Source: Dimargaris cristalligena
Lineage: Eukaryota; Kickxellomycota; Dimargaritomycetes; Dimargaritales; Dimargaritaceae
Length of the DNA: 12,193 nucleotides
NCBI GenBank assembly: GCA_027576995.1
Contig: JANBQC010000737.1
Coordinates: 1-12,193, forward strand
Direction of reading: 5' to 3'
In this document: positions 9,617-12,193 of the stretch, in pieces
How the letters are laid out: every line of letters starts with the position of its first letter
Position numbering within the stretch: the first letter of the stretch is position 1
Translations under genes and position numbers: made by a program
Notes under the pieces: model-generated
Seen by the model: only the letters and a program-made list of their open reading frames with translations
Told to the model about the DNA's origin: nothing
Databases searched by the model: none

Positions 9617-10116
9617 TTGAATTCATCCAAAGTATGGTTACTTCTTGGATTAGTAATGTGTACTGGGGCTTACGCGGCCTCTGGCCAGCTGCCCACGGCA
9701 GCACATCCACCACCATGGCCACATCTACCCACGCCCTGGTCTCCTCCAACTCTGCAAACCTGCCATCTTCCACGACCCCAGAGGGCAAATCTAAAGCTGC
9801 AGAAGAGGGTAACAAAATGGGGAACGGAAGACCGAACGGTAGAATGCGAGAAGGCAGCAATTGACCCCTTCCAAAGAGCAGTGGGATTTCCGCTAGTTAT
9901 CTATGTGTACTTGGAAGGCTCGCTTAGGTCGTTAAGTATAATAGTTATGCTAAATGGCCAAATAAGATAAAGATGGAGTTGGCAACAAATAAAGGCGAGT
10001 GTGATTTTTTTGATGTACGCCAGTAGGGTAAACCTATAGTGGGAATTGTTTCGGGTATTGGTGGCGTCACCCTTGTAGGTGGGATACTGTTGATGCTGTA
10101 GCGCTGGATAGCCTAT
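9617..10116 (+). pseudogene. Relic of a secreted or single-pass membrane protein (signal peptide, Ser/Thr-rich region, membrane segment)
   Basis: From 9617 the frame reads LNSSKVWLLLGLVMCTG then AYAASGQLP: a charged start, a hydrophobic core and an AYA-type signal-peptidase site. The first codon is TTG where ATG is expected, in the context ACC-TTG. Near 9690 the likely frame changes to one that is Ser/Thr-rich (STSTTMATSTHALVSS, NLPSSTTPEGKS). This frame runs to a TGA at 9862-9864. Farther down, in that same frame, 10030-10098 encodes KPIVGIVSGIGGVTLVGG then ILLML: a Gly/Val/Ile membrane segment followed by a TAG and an Arg/Trp start to a tail. Signal peptide, mucin-like ectodomain and glycine-rich membrane segment are a common layout of fungal surface sensors. 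The missing start, frame change and stops suggest decay. An alternative is an unrelated GC-rich patch that is open by chance. Confidence 0.42.
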
Positions 10117-10575
10117 GTTGTAACAATATAGGAAGTAATAAGTAACCCCACATCATTCAAAGCCAATGTTGGTGTTAAGATAAAGGTTTATTTGAGGTGT
10201 GTAAGTAAGATGGATAAAAGCTAGTAAACAAGTACAGTAATTGTAAGTTTGATGGTACAGGTTGTTGGGAATGATAATGCCTGTTTTTATTACACGTCCA
10301 CTGAGGACATTCTTTATAAAAGGTTGGTGTAGTTGTTAGGCCGAAGTGTAATTATGGTGTGTTGGAGTAAAGCCAGGATACCACATAAGAATGTAAGGCA
10401 GTAATGACTCGGACTGTTGAATAATTATAGAAGCAATGCAGACAGATACATCAATAATTGATTATATATTAGATATGTAACGTGAAACGTGAAACGTCAC
10501 AGCTTCTATATCTATCCCCCTAGGTATTTTAAGTGATGAATCCCAAACTTTCGTTTGACAGTTTTTACCTACTGA
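10117..10575. other. AT-rich stretch, nothing firm
   Basis: No intact frame is present. The N-lobe of the APH-like relic that follows should lie here if it was ever complete, but I could not trace it. A short open run near 10260-10330 (FYYTSTEDILYKRL) is protein-like but unassigned. Confidence 0.35.
10480..10500 (+). repeat. Tandem ACGTGAA heptamers ending in ACGTCAC
   Basis: Two exact ACGTGAA units (10480-10493) are followed by ACGTCAC, which includes the reverse of TGACGT. ACGTG and TGACGT are core sites of bZIP factors. It lies about 80 bases before the surviving part of the APH-like relic. Any regulatory role is inference. Confidence 0.45.
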
Positions 10576-10815
10576 TTTAGCATTGTTTTAACCCATGGTG
10601 ATCTAGCCCAACGTAGCATTATAGTCCACAATGGTCATAGTGCAGTTATTATTGATTGGGATCATGCCGGGTTTTAACCCAAATACTGGAACTATATCAA
10701 AGTGCTAGTAGCTAAACCATGCACTAGTCACCGGTTTAATATGGCCCCGCGCACCATGCTTTCATATAATAATGAATACGCACTCATTCAATTGCTGCTG
10801 AATGGAATATACTAA
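10576..10815 (+). pseudogene. Decayed APH-family phosphotransferase, C-lobe fragment
   Basis: The frame reads FSIVLT, HGDLAQRSIIV, then AVIIDWDHAGF-stop-PKYWNYIKVL. This is the Brenner-type catalytic loop (HGDL....N) followed by the metal-binding IDW and the P-x-YW-x-Y segment of aminoglycoside/choline-kinase-like phosphotransferases, a family with many members in fungi. Catalytic Asp is at 10600-10602 and metal Asp at 10654-10656. Two lesions are visible: the catalytic-loop Asn is Ser (AGC at 10612-10614), and a TAA sits at 10675-10677 where the family has an aromatic residue. The frame then stays open to a TAA at 10813-10815 (NEYALIQLLL near the end), consistent with the usual C-terminal helices. 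The N-lobe is not found. Natural substrates of fungal members are mostly unknown, and drug resistance is not implied. Confidence 0.72.
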
Positions 10816-11026
10816 AATGCTGCACACTAATGAATTCATGAGTGGTGGTGCTGACCATAAAACATTTTTTTTCAGTGATGATGGATCGGTTGGAACTCTC
10901 TATTATGTAGTTGGATCCTATGCTACGGGTATGACAAAGGATATACAAAAAAATTATACCCCAGGAAATTCTGATGGATGCATCATTGTTTCACTGAGTG
11001 TTTTTGGAGATTACAGCCATGGCTAG
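10802..11026 (+). CDS. Unrecognised 74-codon open frame
   Basis: This frame overlaps the end of the APH-like relic in another phase. Its second half reads like structured, exported protein (GTLYYVVGSYATGMTK, NYTPGNSDGCIIVSLSVFGD). An ACATTTTTTTTCAG stretch ending at 10875 resembles a splice acceptor, so the protein-like part may be an exon or a relic whose upstream part is lost. I do not recognise the family. It may equally be a fragment of a dead gene. Confidence 0.25.
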   Translation: MEYTKMLHTNEFMSGGADHKTFFFSDDGSVGTLYYVVGSYATGMTKDIQKNYTPGNSDGCIIVSLSVFGDYSHG

Positions 11027-11319
11027 GTAATAGTTGCCTTTGGTATGGTTGCCACACCTGGGGGTTTAAGGTACCCATTCCAAGAATTCATGCTCAATTG
11101 TATTTCTAACGGCCTCTCTCTCTAGTAACAGTATAAGCAGAGAGACAGTCTAAGGCATTTCTATCCCTTCGGGGCCATTCCACCTATGCAACCTCATTGC
11201 CACCATGTCTTTTAAAAATTACATCCATAAGTGATGGACTCTTCTCCTCAGTTGGTCGTCACTTCTGTTCCTCCCACTGGAACCTAGCCAATTAATGCTC
11301 AGACATGGTGCATTTAGCG
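11027..11319. other. Intergenic, nothing recognised
   Basis: No coding or RNA gene was seen. A CT run (11114-11123) faces AGAGAGA (11139-11145) across a 15-base loop and could form a short hairpin. Some CG dinucleotides remain, the last at 11318-11319. Confidence 0.45.
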
Positions 11320-12027
11320 GGTGACTGCAAAAGAGTGACACATCCAGCTAAGCATTTAACTGTTAGAATACCAAGGACTTAAAGGAAATAAAACTGGAAG
11401 AAAGGAAAGAAAGTAGCTAGAGGATGGCAGGTGCCTCTAGGTGGTTAGTTTTATTGAACTGTAATTTTCTGTGGGGTGAAATATAAGTGGCTAATATGAA
11501 TGATCTCATGATAGCAGAATAAACTAATATAATTAGATGAAAATAGGATAGGATAAAGAACACATAGGAATATATTCTTCAATATTAACCAGAAAACCTT
11601 ACCACTCATGGACTAGAGTTCAGACATCCTTCTCAACCCCACAAGAATACTGTTTTAATGATCCCAAAGGGATTTAACCATACACCAAATTCTGATGAAA
11701 GGATGGATCTGTGCCATAAGATATTTTGCTATATGACTCTCCAGTGGTGGTATATACAATTTCTTCATTTTCCAAGGTTAGCTGTGTGTTGGGGGTAGTG
11801 GCAGTGTGAGCTAGACTTGCTTTTTCATCTTCCAATATCCAATTCCAGACTCATGAATGTGTGTGTTGATAAACTGACCAATCAAAGACAGTAAATATCT
11901 ACTAGCTATAGAGTATGATACCACATTACCCAGTGCACCACTATCTTTATCTTTACAAATCTATAACTTGCTACCCATGACAGTATAACACAAGACTAGT
12001 CAGTTAACATAGGTCACATGTATTATG
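11320..12027. other. Second CpG-free block leading into repeat copy C
   Basis: Together with copy C, the last 874 bases of the window (11320-12193) contain no CG dinucleotide. The stretch before copy C shows no similarity I can detect to the body next to copy A. A 69-codon run without stops (11589-11795) has no recognisable motif. The block is most likely another old repeat insertion. Confidence 0.5.
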
Positions 12028-12193
12028 TTACCCAGGTTACCCACTCTTAGTCCATCAAGAGTCCCAGGGATAGGCTTCTAATGGTAAGCAGGGCTTAGGC
12101 TTGGCCAAGCAGGCTACTAGTGTTAGGATGGTGGGCACAGTACTAACCAATGAAGGCCTAGGCAATGAGGTTATGTAAGGGATGTGCAGCAGG
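12028..12193 (+). repeat. Dispersed repeat, copy C (continues past the window)
   Basis: The copy starts at TGTTACCCAGGTTACCCAC and carries the full core: CTCTTAGTCCATCAAGAG, GGCTTCTAATGGTAAGC, GGCTTGGCCAAGCAGGCTAC and TAAGGGATGTGCAG. Copies B and C both begin with TGTT followed by a similar PyCC...GTTA string, as an LTR of the TG...CA type would. The right end is outside the window, so the element type cannot be settled here. Confidence 0.85.

Noticed and set aside
9600..9860. 86-codon minus-strand frame
   Set aside because: It lies opposite the GC-rich patch that is open in three frames, with no recognisable features. It is most likely a shadow.
9586..9864. 92-codon frame as an intact gene
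   Set aside because: Its N-terminus has no signal or domain. Only the Ser/Thr-rich second half looks meaningful, and it fits better as a frameshifted continuation of the signal-peptide frame at 9617.
11589..11795. 69-codon stop-free run in the CpG-free block
   Set aside because: No motif or convincing start was recognised. A run this long can occur by chance, and it lies in probable repeat DNA.
1..12193. CRISPR array, bacterial operon or defence system
   Set aside because: There are no regularly spaced repeats, the main gene is a eukaryotic endosomal scaffold, and splice signals are present.

Overview
The window looks like fungal nuclear DNA with one intact, highly conserved gene followed by about 6.4 kb of decayed and repetitive sequence. 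A fungus is suggested by the VPS15 gene, by a short intron end with a CTAAC branch site 14 bases before the acceptor, and by the relic families downstream. The long, nearly intron-free, CpG-rich coding sequence with a large low-complexity linker would suit an early-diverging (zoopagomycete-like) fungus, but that placement is a guess.

Layout. Positions 1-59 are the 3' end of an intron. Positions 60-5754 (+) are the last, very long exon of VPS15, the pseudokinase/HEAT/WD40 scaffold of the class III phosphatidylinositol 3-kinase complex. Its N-terminal exon, with the expected myristoylation site, lies before the window. Positions 5755-6030 are its 3' flank. Positions about 6031-6991 hold what I read as a decayed PEX16 (peroxisome biogenesis) gene, broken by stops and at least five frame changes. 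Positions 7234-8473 contain not one CG dinucleotide. This block carries one copy of a repeat family on the minus strand and the spacer leading to a second, inverted copy at 8461-8592. Positions 8593-9600 are AT-rich with no recognisable gene. Positions 9617-10116 look like the remains of a single-pass membrane protein: signal peptide, Ser/Thr-rich stretch and glycine-rich membrane segment, now in different frames and interrupted by stops. Positions 10576-10815 are the C-lobe of an APH-type phosphotransferase with a stop inside its metal-binding region. An unrecognised 74-codon frame follows at 10802-11026. Positions 11320-12193 are again free of CG and end in a third repeat copy that runs off the window.

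How it fits together. Only VPS15 looks functional. The rest reads as a gene graveyard mixed with old repeats. The total loss of CpG in the repeat blocks, against its retention in VPS15 and its partial retention in the relics, suggests cytosine methylation and deamination aimed at repeats. I see no new multi-gene system here. The most useful leads are the PEX16 relic, the CpG-free blocks with their repeat family, and the unusually enlarged VPS15.
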